Below are positions 1-11,168 of a DNA stretch of 64,000 nt, one piece after another. Source of the DNA: Rhynchopus sp. YZ270_cl-10 (Eukaryota > Euglenozoa > Diplonemea > Diplonemida > Diplonemidae); contig OZ037890.1 in NCBI GenBank assembly GCA_964035575.1, positions 248,001-312,000 on the forward strand, in the 5' to 3' direction. A program made the position numbers and the translations under genes. Position 1 is the stretch's first letter. Each line of letters opens with the position of its first letter. The notes beneath the pieces are model-generated. The model was given only the letters and a program-made list of their open reading frames with translations, ran no database searches and had not been told where the DNA came from.

Positions 1-403
1 GCGCAGTTTTCCCTGATTTGTCTCTGTGGGTGAGATTCGCGTTGTGTTCAATATAGAGTTCTGTGATAGGAAGGGAACGGTGCAGTGCTGCAAGGAGGAT
101 AGGTGTTCGGTTCTCAGAGGTTCCTGAAGCGTTGACATCCGCGCCACGCTTAATAAGCTCCTGGCAGATCTCAAATGCCCCCAAAATCGTTGCGCTCAAC
201 AGCGGAGTCACCCCATCCTCCCCACGACAGTTAGGATCCGTCACCACCAGCAGCTCTTGGATCAACTTCAGGTTCGCCTGCACCGTCAACGACTCCTCCG
301 ACGCGCACAACGACAGCAGCGTGCTCTCATACTCCTCTGCAGTGATACCATGGGAGGAAAGCTCTTCTGAAGCCCGCCGGATATCCTCTGGTGGGGGCGG
401 CAT
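1..403 (-). CDS. Ankyrin-repeat protein, N-terminal part (cut by window edge)
   Basis: Reading the minus strand from the ATG at 403 gives 134 open codons to the window edge. The first ~60 residues are acidic and helical. They are followed by ankyrin-type units: DGVTPLLSATILGAFEICQE, then LIKRGADVNASG, then NRTPILLAALHRS and LYIEHNANLTHRDKSGKTA. The TPLL and GADVN signatures are typical of the ankyrin helix-turn-helix repeat, a protein-protein interaction scaffold. The start is the first ATG after a C/T-rich leader. The rest of the gene lies left of the window, so partner domains and function are unknown. Confidence 0.85.
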   Translation of the reverse strand, partial: MPPPPEDIRRASEELSSHGITAEEYESTLLSLCASEESLTVQANLKLIQELLVVTDPNCRGEDGVTPLLSATILGAFEICQELIKRGADVNASGTSENRTPILLAALHRSLPITELYIEHNANLTHRDKSGKTA

Positions 404-689
404 TGTTTAAAGGGAAAAGGAGAAGGGAGGGAGGAGGAGGAGGAGGAGGGAGGGAGGGGAAAAGGGGGGTATTGATTTTGTGTGTGCTCTGGATGTGGGT
501 TTGTGGGGGGGAAGAGGGGGAAAGAAGTGGGGATTTTGTCGACAATCGCCTAAAGACCCGCTTGGGGAACCTAAGGTCAGTACTCAATGTTGGCCAAAGC
601 CTTTGTACTACGGAAGGTATAGACGTTTTTTTAAATAAATAATACATTCACATATGGGAGCGTGTCGGAACCCAAAAGAAAAGTTAATA
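404..689. other. Spacer and leader of the ankyrin gene
   Basis: In the minus direction this begins with a long pyrimidine-rich stretch (413-470), probably leader sequence. Positions about 537-605 hold one copy of a dispersed repeat that begins GTCGACAATC and ends near a TACTCAATGT motif; relatives lie near 51446 and 54032. No coding region is seen. Confidence 0.5.
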
Positions 690-1746
690 ATATGGCAGCG
701 TCCGCGAAAGACCCCCCCCTAAAGCTAACATCCATGCTTATTGGTATTTCACTAATTAAAATTTTGGTATTTTATAAGATTTTTTTTTAAAATGAACTCA
801 GAGTTAAGTTTCTGAGTTCATTAAAAAAAAAATCGGTGAAAAATTCCGAGTAGGTATTAATTTAGATAGGAAAAGCTATGTCAACAGCTATGTGTCCCCT
901 TATTTTACCTGTAAATACTAAGGATATACAAGGAAATCCTCACAAACACCCATATAACCACCCATAGAACAACACAACAGGGGGAAATGTAATCACCAGC
1001 CAAAGCATTCGCTCAGGAGCTGAAAACCCGGCCTTTCCGAGGCCTAAAAAACTTCGCCGAGCTGCAGGTGTATGCAGGGGTTCACTGGCAGGGGGGCAAA
1101 GGGTGGGGCGCGAGGAGCTGGATGCGCGAGGTGTGTAGCTCGAAGCATATGTCCCTCCATATGCAGAAGACAACCACCAGGAGAAAAGGGGCGTCCGCCG
1201 TTTACTACTCCTGTAGTTGCATCAGCGACACCCTCAGGAGGACAGTGACAGCGAGACGGAGGAGGAAGAGGAGGAACAGGCGGACAATTGTCTGTAACTC
1301 TTGGAGAGACTCATCACGGAGGTCAATAGGGTCACTCAAAAAAGGGGGTTTTCTGCGAGAAAGTCGACGTCGCCGCAGACGACCCGGAGCGTGAAGCTCT
1401 TTCGCGCTCTATTTAGAGTGTTCGGAGGGGACGACAAGCCTCCACCCCCCTTTCCTACCCCCTTTTTGATAATGGGTTTAGAGACAGATATTAGTGAATT
1501 CCTTCCTATATCCTTAGTATTTACAGGTAAAATAAGGGGACACATAGCTGTTGACATAGCTTTTCCTATCTAAATTAATACCTACTCGGAATTTTTCACC
1601 GATTTTTTTTTTAATGAACTCAGAAACTTAACTCTGAGTTCATTTTAAAAAAAAATCTTATAAAATACCAAAATTTTAATTAGTGAAATACCAATAAGCA
1701 TGGATGTTAGCTTTAGGGGGGGGGTCTTTCGCGGACGCTCCCATAT
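690..1746. mobile_element. Long-TIR DNA element, copy 1
   Basis: The two ends are inverted copies of about 230-240 bp, beginning ATATGGCAGCGTCCGCG on the left and (inverted) ATATGGGAGCGTCCGCG on the right. A second ~1.05 kb copy with the same ends and interior is at 12731-13783. The terminal A/T-rich part contains a palindromic AACTCAGA...TCTGAGTT segment. The interior (about 1040-1440) is GC-rich and has an acidic run in one frame, but I recognise no transposase. It is probably a non-autonomous DNA transposon using an AT-rich (TA or ATAT) target. Confidence 0.8.
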
Positions 1747-2193
1747 CACAAAACATTGCACGGCTAACTAAAACTGTTGGGGGTGAAGTGATACCAAATT
1801 GAAAGAAATGGGGGAGGGCGGAATGGGTAGGGCTTCCTATTTCTTTTGAAGGGACAAAACTTTTTGCCCCTCTTCCACTTTCGAATTCTGGAAAGAATCG
1901 GTGTGGGTGATGGGGATTTTTTTTCTTTCTTATTTTTTCTTTTTTGTCTCGGGATCTGGTTAACTTATGGGGGTTTAGAAGGTGGGGGCGGTCAGAATCT
2001 GACAAAAACAAAAATAACACGCGAGGGAGGTTTAAAAAAACAAAAATAATTAAACAGACACATGGACCCGCGGGGGTGACAGACAAAGGCAAAATCATAA
2101 CCCACTTTGTCACTTTTTCCACCCTTTTTTCCATTTTCCCACTGTAAAAGAACCTTTTAAAACGCATGAATGGCAAAACTATCCCCCTTTCCC
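1747..2193. other. Spacer
   Basis: AT-rich DNA with poly-T and G-rich runs between the long-TIR element and the 3' end of the DIxGA gene. No gene, tRNA or repeat family member was recognised. Confidence 0.4.
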
Positions 2194-3222
2194 TTATGGC
2201 AGATTGGTGACTAACGCTATGTCATCCAACATCGCTTCTGTTTCCCGCACCTCAGCGATCGAGATACCTTTGAGCGCACCCTGCTGGTATGACGTGAGGT
2301 AGCAGGGGTTGTTAGGGTCTGTTACGCGTACGGGAACCCCTGGTGTTGCGCTGGAGGTGCGCAAGCTGCCTACGGTGCGGCTGCGTGTTGCGCCTGGTAT
2401 GTCGGATACGTCGTTAGATTTGTGAACTGAGGTACGTCTTTGCTTTGGAAAATGAATCGGTACCCAAGGGTTTCCTGGACGCGACCCTTCGATCCCGTCA
2501 AGACTCAATGAAAGGAGGGGGCGTGACTTCCGTGCCTTTCCCTTCTTTGCATGCGATCCTGGGTCGTACGAGGTCTCCTTTGCCCACTCATATGCCGCAT
2601 CACTCCCCTTCGCCATCACTGCCTTGGGCACGTCGTATACATACACTGGATTCAATGGGTCGTAAGGCTTCTTTGCGCTCTTCTTCGAGGCAGCGTTCTG
2701 CACTGACTTATCATGAGTATTGTCCTGCCTGAAACGGGCCTTCCGATTGCAAGGTTTTGAGCCTTCGACGTCGCTGTAGTCGAGGTATTGGTGTTGTCTG
2801 TGTGTAGCCTTTACGCGGATCTGTGGGACATATGTTGTTATGTCGCCGCAGAAGGGGAGGTCGCGTGTATTGTGGACGGGTGATGCGGTGAAGGGGCGGT
2901 CTGCGGGGTAATTGTAGTTGCGTTCGTTGGGGTTGACGCAGCGTGTGGCCCATATCCGTTTGGTGGGCACCGCACCTACAACGTCAGAGCAGTTCAGACC
3001 TAGGTCGAGACGTTTGTTTGGCTTCCGTGGTATCAATATCTTCGACTGCGCGCCAGCAATGTCGCTGGTGCACAGTGAGCTGCTCGGTCGCGCGCCGCAC
3101 TTCGGTTTTCGCCATGTGCCCGCCTGCGCACCATCGATGTCCAATGTCGTGTACGCTCGTGACTGCAACTCCCTACCACCCACCCTCGGTTCTCTCAAAT
3201 CACTAAAATCACCGATAGTCAT
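2194..3222 (-). CDS. DIxGA-motif protein, probably cytoskeletal
   Basis: A 342-residue basic protein with no signal peptide or membrane segment. A short motif recurs at irregular spacing: DIDGA (28-32), DIAGA (54-58), DVVGA (80-84), DVEGS (151-155), GIEGS (243-247) and DIPGA (274-278), usually followed by a basic, Pro-containing stretch. A YDPLNPVYVYDVP segment lies at 187-199. Proteins with scattered D-[IV]-x-G-A motifs occur in many protist proteomes, and from memory some are linked to flagella or the cortical cytoskeleton; that link is inference here. I chose the ATG at 3222 because the open frame upstream encodes only low-complexity Pro from a pyrimidine-rich leader. No enzyme motif is visible. 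Confidence 0.7.
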   Translation of the reverse strand: MTIGDFSDLREPRVGGRELQSRAYTTLDIDGAQAGTWRKPKCGARPSSSLCTSDIAGAQSKILIPRKPNKRLDLGLNCSDVVGAVPTKRIWATRCVNPNERNYNYPADRPFTASPVHNTRDLPFCGDITTYVPQIRVKATHRQHQYLDYSDVEGSKPCNRKARFRQDNTHDKSVQNAASKKSAKKPYDPLNPVYVYDVPKAVMAKGSDAAYEWAKETSYDPGSHAKKGKARKSRPLLSLSLDGIEGSRPGNPWVPIHFPKQRRTSVHKSNDVSDIPGATRSRTVGSLRTSSATPGVPVRVTDPNNPCYLTSYQQGALKGISIAEVRETEAMLDDIALVTNLP

Positions 3223-4274
3223 TATAAAAGACAATGGAGGAGGGGGAGGAGGAGGGGGGTGTTTTGAGAGTGGGGGGGGAGGGGGGTGAAATGAAGCTGA
3301 AGAGATGTCGGGTGTGAAGGTTGGGGGAGGGTAAGATGAGTCAAAGACTCTGTGTTTAGTCACCAAAACTAAGGTTGTAAAATGCAAACTCATGAAGCAA
3401 GCAAGCACCAACTCTTCAAAAAAAAAGAGGGGTTAGGGGAACCATGGAGGACAACATTCAGAAAACTTTTTCTTGTATTTTATTTTATTGGTCATTTTGT
3501 GTCGGGCTTAACGCACAACAAATTGAGGGGGACTTTCGCCCCGCAGAGAAAATGAAGAGTAAATTTTTTTTTTTGTGGAATCTGCAACAGATGCAGATAT
3601 AAAAAAAAAATTATGTAACTCAACAAAAAAAAAAAAACAAAAAGAGCGTAGATAAATGTGAAAAGTCACCAAGTCAAATTTATCAAAAAGCAAAAATAGG
3701 GGATGGAGCTAATAAGACATCAGGTGAACCTCCCTGTGCACATAATTATCTTACAACATGATGTAAAAATATGGGGGATAAAAGTAGGCGGTGAAAAGCA
3801 AATTCAACACAACAGAAACAAAGATAGGTTTATAAGATGACCCTCAGCCTCTCGCGCTTAGTCACCTTGAAAACAAAATGTCCTCACACAACCACATCGA
3901 AAACAACAAGAAAACGAAGAGAAAAAAAGCCCAAAATGCTGCCACCCATCGACTTCTGTTGCAACGCAAACTGTGACAACGCAAAATGCTCCAATAAGGC
4001 ACCACACAAGGCCGTTCCCTCTATCCACTCTCGAGTTCATTGGAGAACTCCTGAGATCGTTTGTGAGGAAACCCGACAACGCGAGTGTATTATGGTTGCA
4101 TCTCTTTTTGTAAATTTTGTTTTCTTCTCTTTGAGAACTTGGTTGCATCAGTGTGGATGTTCTGTTTTGATGGAATGAAATAAAAAACAATTAGACGCGC
4201 AATGCACCTCCGCAGACGCAGGCATCCAAAAGTGTAACTTGAAAGAAATAAAACTAAACAAAGCTAAAGCTAAC
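3223..4274. other. Spacer with a block shared by Cys-rich gene copies
   Basis: Positions 3223-3300 are the pyrimidine-rich (minus sense) leader of the DIxGA gene. From about 3649 to 4274 the sequence matches about 40020-40638, which lies downstream of Cys-rich copy 3. The part from about 3892 also matches 27640-28026 downstream of copy 2. The block is therefore 3' flank duplicated together with the gene. Frames on either strand of it (for example 3837-4178) are not conserved as proteins and look non-coding. Confidence 0.6.
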
Positions 4275-7200
4275 TCAAACAGGTTCGTTTGTCTTCTCTG
4301 TTGTCCCAGACGCAACTGTGCCTGTCGACGCTTTGAACACAACAAGACCAACAAGTGCAACCAGCACAACACCACCCACACACAAGCAGACAATGAGCGC
4401 AATCATCCCCGACGAGAGGTCGTCGTCGCCGTCAACAGTGGGTGCAGGGGTTGTCACCGCCACAAGAACACCCGTCGTCCCTGTCGACACACCGCGGAGC
4501 TGGAACTCGTCGGATGCGGAAGAGGGGTTCGCAATCTCGTCGTTGATGGTCTGTGTCACGTCCTCTGCTGTGCTGGTGCCAGCGTACTCAGTCGCCTCGA
4601 ACAGAACCACTGTTCCGTCGTCTCCTTGCAGAACAGCAGCCTCTCTCACACTTGCGGCTGAGTCCACTGCTGTGCAGCCGGCAGCCAGCTTTGCCAGCGC
4701 ACTCGAAGGACACCCACCGGTGCAGGCACTGGCAGGGCACACCCAGTGGATCTCGAACGATGTCAGCACAGACCCCAGGAGCTGCTGCAGGAACGCCACG
4801 AACCTGTTCCTGTTGAACGCAGCAAGGGACAGACCCAGGACAAGCTCAAACACCTCCTTCACAACTTCCTCAACGCTGTCGTCCAGGGTCGGAGCTGGCG
4901 TGCTTGGCAGAGGGCTGTGTGTCGTTGGGTCCGCGGGGATGCTCGTTGGTGTGGCGGTTGGTGGTGCCTCGGTCGTTGTTGGGGAGCTCGTGGGAGGGGA
5001 CGTTGGGGTCGCTGTGGGTGCAGCTGTTGTGGGGATCGAGGTGTCGACGCCGTTGCTGTCACTGTCACTGTCACTGTCACTGCCAATGCCGCTGTCGCTC
5101 TCACTGGCACTGGCACTGTCGCTCTCGTCAGGAGTGTAATAGACAAGGGTGAAGTTGCCCACAACCTCAAGCCCTGAGCATGAGTCGCTCGTGTTGCTGC
5201 ACTTCACGTCGCAGTGCTCGGCACACGTCAGCTCCAGATCCTTGCACGCATCCGTTCCTTCGCACTGCACATCGCAGTTGGCCTTGTCGGGGCAAGCAAG
5301 CTTAGCCATCTCACACGCAGACTCCCCCACACACGTCAGAGAAGGCCACATGCTGAGTTCATAGTAACGAGAAGTCTCGTCAGCAGACACTTCGACCTCA
5401 CCCACGTCAGACACATCTCCGAAGGTAAACTTCGCATCCTTGCATGCGCGAGTGGCGTTGCAGCTCACTTTCAAAAACCCCGCAGGGAACAGTGCACTGT
5501 TCGGGACGTTGTACTCAAGCTCTGCACACGACGACTCTCCCAAGCAGTCCAAACGGCAGAACCTCATTCCCTGTCCACCTTCGCTGCACCCAACCGAGGC
5601 ATGCGCACACGACTCCACCCCGCTGCAGGTCAGGTAAGGCCCCCACAGCCCGTACTCAGTCCCAGGTGTCCCCTCCGGGAAGGACGGATCCGTAATACCA
5701 CTGTAGTTCGTCTGGTGTGCAGGTGCCAGACCGTAGCACGACCTCTCACCACTGCAGCTCAGGTAGCACCCCTCAGAATCGCAGTTCACGTGCGACAGCG
5801 CACAGCTCTCCATCCCACGGCAGTCCAGGGAACACTGCGGCGACGCACAGATCACACTCGTGTTCTTGCACGACCCTGGTGCGTTGCAGCTCGAATGGCA
5901 GACGGCATCGGTGCACTCGCACCCACCCTGGGCACTGCAGGAAAGACCCGCACTGTCATCACTGTCGCTAGCACTGCCACTGCCACTGCCACTGGCACTG
6001 CTGTCGCTGCCGTAGGTTTCATTGTTAAAACTGCAGCTCCCCACAATCTCCAGCCCTGCACACGAGTCGACATCCGGGTTGCACAACACGATGCAGGTCG
6101 TGGACGTCAGCTGCAGATCTTTGCACGCATCCCTTCCTTGACAGTGCAGAATGCAGGGCGCGTTGCTCGGACACTTCACGCGAGCCGCTTCACAGGAAGC
6201 CTCGCCTTCGCACCTGATCTGAGGGGCGACGTCATGAAACCCTGCAACAGCGTCACCTATCGTCAGCTTCGCATCCTTGCATGCCCTGGGGCCAGAACAG
6301 TGCACGGTTGTGTGCTGCACCTGCCCGCCGCTCACAACGGTGTAGTCCACGTCTGCACAGGCGTCTTCCCCAGAACAGTACATTGCGCACTCTGCCGCTG
6401 CCGCACAACCAACAGAGGCGTGTGCACAGGACTCCCTCCCGTAGCAGTTCAGGTACGACCGTGAAGTGGAAGACGCAGAGGGTGAGGACGCAGGCGACTG
6501 CCACATCCCGTACTCCGTTCCAGACAGGCTCATCGGAAAGTGCGGGTACGCAATACCACTGTAGTTCGTCTGGTGTGCAGGTGCCAGACCGTAGCACGAC
6601 CTCTCACCAGCGCAGGTCAGGTGGCACGTCCCGTTCGTTTGGCAGTTTACGTGCGACAGCGCACAGCTCTCCGTGTCCGCGCAGGTCAGGGAGCAAGTGT
6701 CGGACATGCAGAGCACAGTTGTGTTCTTGCACGACCCTGGCAGGTCACAGATCGAATTGCACGCTGCATCGGTACACTCGCACCCACCCTTGGAACTGCA
6801 GGCAAGTGGGGAGTAGCCACCGTTGCTGTCGCTGTCGCTGTCGCTGTCACTGTCGCTGCTGCTGCCGCTGCTCGTAGTAATGGTGAAGTTTCCCAGAAGG
6901 ATCAGGTTAGGACAGGCATCCTGATCACTGGGGCATACCACGTCGCAGGAAGAAGCCCGACACGTCAGCACCGCATCCTTGCAAGCGTTCGGCCCATCAC
7001 ACTGCACAGTGCAGTGACTCCCGGCTGGGCACGCGATCTTTGCCTTTTCGCAAGCAGACTCCCCACTGCACAGCACAGGTTGCGGTGGCGGGTTGGAATC
7101 CACGTTGGTGGCCTCCGTGAGGTTGAGATTCGCACCCTTGCATGCTTTGACACCCGTGCATTCTAAGTGGTACGACGTCAACGAGTCCGAGACGCTGAAG

Positions 7201-7830
7201 GCAAGCTCTTCACACGCAGACTCCGCATCGCACTCCAGCTGGCAGTTTGATGAGGGACAGTCGTAGGTGGCATGTGCACACGATTCCTTCGCTTCGCAGT
7301 CAAGGGAAGATTGCGAAACTATCCCCGCAAACTGTGATGAGTCATTTGCCGCAGACCCCCACAGCCCGTACTCAGTCCCAGGCGTGCCGTCAGGGAAGTT
7401 CGCCTGCACAATCCCACTGGTTCGTCAGGCGTGCAGGTCCCAGACCGTAGCACGACCTCTCACCACTGCAGCTCAGCTTGCACACCCCATCTGTTGATGC
7501 ACAGTTCACATGCGACAGCGCACAGCTCTCCGTCCCACGGCAGGCCAGGGAGCACAGCTTCGACGTGCAGAGCACAGTCGTGTTCTTGCACGACCCTGGC
7601 GCTGTGCAAGATGCATCGCACAGTGGTTCCGACTCACATTTGCACCCACCCATAGCACTGCAGCTGATGTCCAGGCTCGAGTCGGTGCTGCTGTCACTGT
7701 CACTGTCACTGCCGCTGCTGCTATCGCTGCTGCTATCGGTGTTGCTGTCGCTGCTGCTGTCACTGCTGCAAGACACCGCCACAACGATGCCCAGCACCAA
7801 TGCCACTGTCTTGGGCGATATGACCCACAT
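4275..7830 (-). pseudogene. Cys-rich Ser-Asp-repeat membrane protein, copy 1 (one frameshift)
   Basis: Same architecture as the intact copy at 28027-31548: signal peptide, Ser-Asp linkers, three ~300-residue Cys-rich modules, Thr/Pro stalk, C-terminal TM and short tail. The reading frame breaks near 7418-7421, where this copy reads CCCACTGGTTCG and copy 2 reads CCCACTGTGGTTCG, a loss of two bases. The N-terminal ~137 codons are therefore out of frame with the 1044 codons ending at 4275. Adding two bases to the length gives exactly 1186 codons, so no other frame change is needed. Such a mild lesion could be a sequencing error or a recent loss of function. The start chosen is the ATG at 7830, which opens a good signal peptide ([20 protein letters not shown]). 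Confidence 0.8.
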
Positions 7831-8851
7831 AGTTTGAGTGTTGATGAATAACAGGATATCTGAGAGTGGTGTGTTTGTCTCTACGGAAGCACTTTGCCAA
7901 AGCAAGAACGCCAACGAGCAACACATGCTCCTTCACCCCACGCACAGACTTCACTGAACAATACCATCCAAAATCCTTCCACCTACGATAAATAAATAGC
8001 AATTCTTTTTTTATCGGGCCATAAGGTTGATCGCACAGAGTCGGGGGGTGGGGGGTGTGGACGACAAGCAAAAACACAAACACAAACACCTATTTTGCAT
8101 CATCGCCACAACCTGAATACATGGTGTGAGGGGTTGTGGGTAACCACTTCGACTACAACGCAAAAGTTCAATACACAAACGCCTCACACCAGCTGTAGCA
8201 ACGCGAAGGTGTGTTCAGACGGGGATAAACAACTTCACATTTTTGGTCTCTGCTTTTTGCGATAAATGCAACATTGCATAACAGTATGGGTGTGTTGGCT
8301 TGGGGCACAAAAGGGGGATCAGCTAATCCGAGACAATCGCCATTAACAAAAGAAAAATAAGCAATATCCCTCTCTCCTTGCTCATATTCAAAAGAGAAAA
8401 ATTTCCGAGATGAACCTAAGCCTTGATCCGTTGGTAGAAGAAAGAAAAAAAAACACTTCGTGGAGCAACACTTTCACCCCGAGCGGGGGGTCAAAGAAAA
8501 AAAAGCAACCCACAATATAGTAGTTGGTTGTTTATACAGAATCATGTATTGTATGCAACGTACCCAAAAGTGTTAAAAGCGGTGGAAAAGGGATTGACGA
8601 CGGTGAAAAGGGATTGACCTCATATAGAAGTGTTTCGCAGGGCAAACCTCCAACCGACCCTTATGTGCGCTAGCTATCTTGGATGAAAGCACAAAAAAAA
8701 TGAAAAAAAAATACAAAAACCCTCTCGTGACAATGTACCTTTAAAAAAAAACACAATGCACACACAGGGACGGCCCATCAGGCTACTGTGTATGCTTACA
8801 AAGGCAGGAGACTCACAAGGGTGCCTATTTGTGTCTTTGGTTTGGATTTTT
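7831..8851. other. Spacer upstream of Cys-rich copy 1
   Basis: The first ~110 bp match the upstream flanks of copies 2 and 3 and contain an open in-frame extension, so the promoter and leader were duplicated with the gene. Further out, near 8410 and 8715, are degenerate members of the short hairpin repeats (AAGATGAACCTAAGCC; CCCTCTCGTGACAATGTACC). No gene seen. Confidence 0.45.
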
Positions 8852-8870
8852 TTAACCCTTTGGTTCCGAA

Positions 8871-9476
8871 CAGGGGTTAAGTTAGGGCGGGTTTCTGGGT
8901 TTTCAAAACCCGGTTTTCGGGTTTTCGGGTTTTTCAAAAAAAAAAAAAAAAAATGGAATCCGAAAAAAAAAAATCCAAATTTTTGGGTGGTGTAGGCTGG
9001 GAAGGTGGGGTAGGGGTGGGGGCGGAGCCCCCACCCCACCCTCTAAGAAAAAAAATATCCTCCCGACCCAAACAAACCCCCGGTCAGAACTGGGAATTAT
9101 TCATATGAAGAGGCAACAGGGATCTCTGGCGAACTTCGGGTTCAGTACTAGTGTTGCGAGAGTGCGGGTGAAGCAGGACGTGGGAACTGAGGTCGGTGAG
9201 GGGTACACCAGTCTGTTCTTCAAATTTATGCTCCAAAATTGTTAGGACAAATCCAAAAATCCCCAGCCCCCCATTTTTTGGTGGGATTTTTGAACTTTGC
9301 CCAAAAATCGCGGAATTTTTTTTTCGCTCGCTACGCTCGCGGAGGTGCACCTTAAAATTTTCCCGCTCGCTGCGCTCGCGGAGGGGATTGGTTATTTTTC
9401 GCAAAATCCAGAAAAATCGAAAAAAACCCAGAAAACCCGACTCAGCGAGAAAAAAAAAAAGCTAACTTAACCCCTG
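8871..9476. mobile_element. hAT-type non-autonomous element, 8-bp TSD
   Basis: It starts CAGGGGTTAAGTTAG and ends with the perfect inverted copy (15-bp TIR). Immediately outside on both sides is the 8-bp direct repeat GTTCCGAA (8863-8870 and 9477-9484). An 8-bp duplication and CAGGG-type ends are classic for hAT transposons. The 606-bp interior is low complexity with GGGTTTTC runs and GCTCGCTNCGCTCGCGG palindromes, and has no transposase. Removing it restores a continuous piggyBac left end, so it inserted after the piggyBac did. Confidence 0.85.
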
Positions 9477-9918
9477 GTTCCGAAGGACTTTTTTTCAAAA
9501 AAAAATTTTTTTGGGCCCCCCGGCTCTTTGTGCAGTAAAAAAATTTCTGGTGCAACTTTTTGACCGATTCTGGTCGCATTTGAAAGATTTTGAACACCGC
9601 TTTCAAATTTTCAAAAAATCGAAAAAAATCGGGAAAAAATCAGTGGTCAAAAAAGTGGGGAGCTCGTCATGAACTTTTTCAAAAATCCCAAAAAATCGAC
9701 TTAAAAAATTCGGAGTGTTTCAAATGTGGTCGAAACATGCTTTATTTGAAAGATTGGTGACAATCTACATATCCCGAAAAACTTAGTAAAAAAAGTTTAC
9801 GCAGAAATGAGCTCGCGGCATGTTGCTGCTTGTTGCCGCCAGCAGCTTACCCGTTTTCACACGTTTTGCGTTGAAAACCCAGTGGGAGGGGGTAAAAGGG
9901 GGTTGGGGGTAAGGTGGC

Positions 9919-10457
9919 CTAGGGCTCTACACCCGAGTCTCTTTTCCTCTTCATTGCGTTGCTGTTCTCGGTGTGGTACTTGTGATGACACTCGGCAGGG
10001 CAGAAATAGACGCCGCAGGTCATGCAGCGGTACGTCATCCGGACTCTCACAGGTGCCTTTGAGCACACTTTGCAGTTCCTGGGAGTATCCATCTTTGCCA
10101 GGTCCATACCCACGTGGGGGTAGCTGGCCTTCATCCCAGCCTCGTACGGACACTCCCGCTCAGAAAGCGTGCCAGGTGGGACAGCAGTGCAGGGGCGGGC
10201 ATAGCAGCACGGATGTCAAATGTGGGCTCCTTGGACAAACCACACCAGCTGCAGTGGCCACGGTGCTTGTCGAACGACTCTTCCGACACGTCAAGGATTG
10301 CAGCACGTTTGGTCTCATTGGCCGGGTACAATGCCATGAACTCGTAGTGTCGATCTGACGTCATCTTCGGACCCGAGCATTGCACAGGATGGCAACCACC
10401 AAGCTCATTATTCGTTTTGCGGTTCAACCCGTCAATCGCCTGGTGCAGGTAGTTCAC
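9919..10457 (-). pseudogene. piggyBac transposase remnant, C-terminal Cys-rich domain
   Basis: The frame 9919-10134 (71 codons) contains CKVC, CMTCGVYFCPAEC and CHHKYH, the zinc-binding cluster found at the C-terminus of piggyBac transposases. An adjacent, shifted frame at 10131-10457 (108 codons) also has a CSWCG motif and could be the preceding part. The DDD catalytic core is not recognisable in the window, so the gene is a truncated, frame-broken remnant. Its position between TTAA-flanked inverted ends supports the assignment. Confidence 0.7.
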
Positions 10458-10504
10458 CTAGTACGACAGACCTGGCTTGTGGACCAGCATGATGAAGCTT
10501 AATG

Positions 10505-11060
10505 GTTTCGCCCCCCGGGCTCCCCCCCTTCTAAAATATTAAGGGATGCACAAAAGTTTTCGATTTTTGCTTCTTTTGAAAGATTTGCGGAAAATATTTC
10601 AAAATATCAAAAATGTTTTCCCGAAGTTTAGTAGAAATTTATTTAAAGCATGTCGCCATTGGAGGATAGGGGACTAACACACTTTTTTTTACCATGTTCC
10701 GATTTTACCCCCCGGGCTCTCCCACTTCTGAAAAATCAACAGATGTACAAAAAAAATTGATTTTTGCTTCTTTTGAAAGATCTGTGCAAAATCTTTCAAA
10801 ATGTGTAAACCCGAAATGTTCCGAAATGTAGTACAAATTTAGTCAAAATATGTCGTCATTGGAGGGCCGGGAAATATCACATTTTCCCCTTCATTTTCCC
10901 ATTTTACCCTCCGGGCTCTCCCACTTCTCAAAAATCAACAGGTGCACATTTTTTTTTGATTCTTGCTTCTTTTGAAAGATCTGCACAAAATCTTTCAAAA
11001 TATAAAAAAATGTTTTCCCGAAATATAGTAGAAATTTATTTAAAGCATGTCGCCATTCGT
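10505..11060. repeat. Three subterminal repeats of the piggyBac element
   Basis: Three ~180-190 bp imperfect copies follow each other, each with CCCGGGCTCTCCC, then ATTTTTGCTTCTTTTGAAAG, then a variable A/T-rich stretch and a GTAGAAATTTA-type ending before ATGTCG. Subterminal repeats of this sort often bind transposase. The motif TTCTTTTGAAAGAT recurs near the ends of the larger element at 33621-39968. Confidence 0.65.
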
Positions 11061-11106
11061 AAAGCCACGTATGTGGCTCGCAGGAACTAAAGGGTTAAAA
11101 ATAAAT

Positions 11107-11168
11107 TGTTGGAGTGGTGTTGTTGCCTCGAGTTGTGTTTGGCAACATTTGTGCAAATCTCCACTTTA
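11107..11168 (+). repeat. Short dispersed hairpin repeat, family 1
   Basis: Begins TTGTTGGAGT and ends CAAATCTCCACTTT; TGGAG pairs with CTCCA. Other copies lie at 14168-14229, 32125-32183 and 55267-55324. Confidence 0.75.

Larger units (their letters stand above)
8856..11094 (-). mobile_element. piggyBac-type DNA transposon with nested hAT
   Basis: The element is flanked on both sides by TTAA (8852-8855 and 11095-11098), the diagnostic piggyBac target. Ends are CCCTTTGGTTCC (left) and CCCTTTAGTTCC (right, inverted), 11 of 12 identical. It contains remains of a transposase with the family's C-terminal Cys/His cluster on the minus strand (9919-10457). Subterminal repeats containing TTTTGAAAGAT are present near the right end. 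A 606-bp hAT-type element has inserted 15 bp inside the left end (8871-9476). The element looks decayed: only the C-terminal part of the transposase is recognisable. Confidence 0.8.

Noticed and set aside
3837-4190. 110-113 codon frames recurring downstream of each Cys-rich gene
   Set aside because: The DNA is duplicated 3' flank; indels between copies shift the frames without compensation, and composition is not gene-like.
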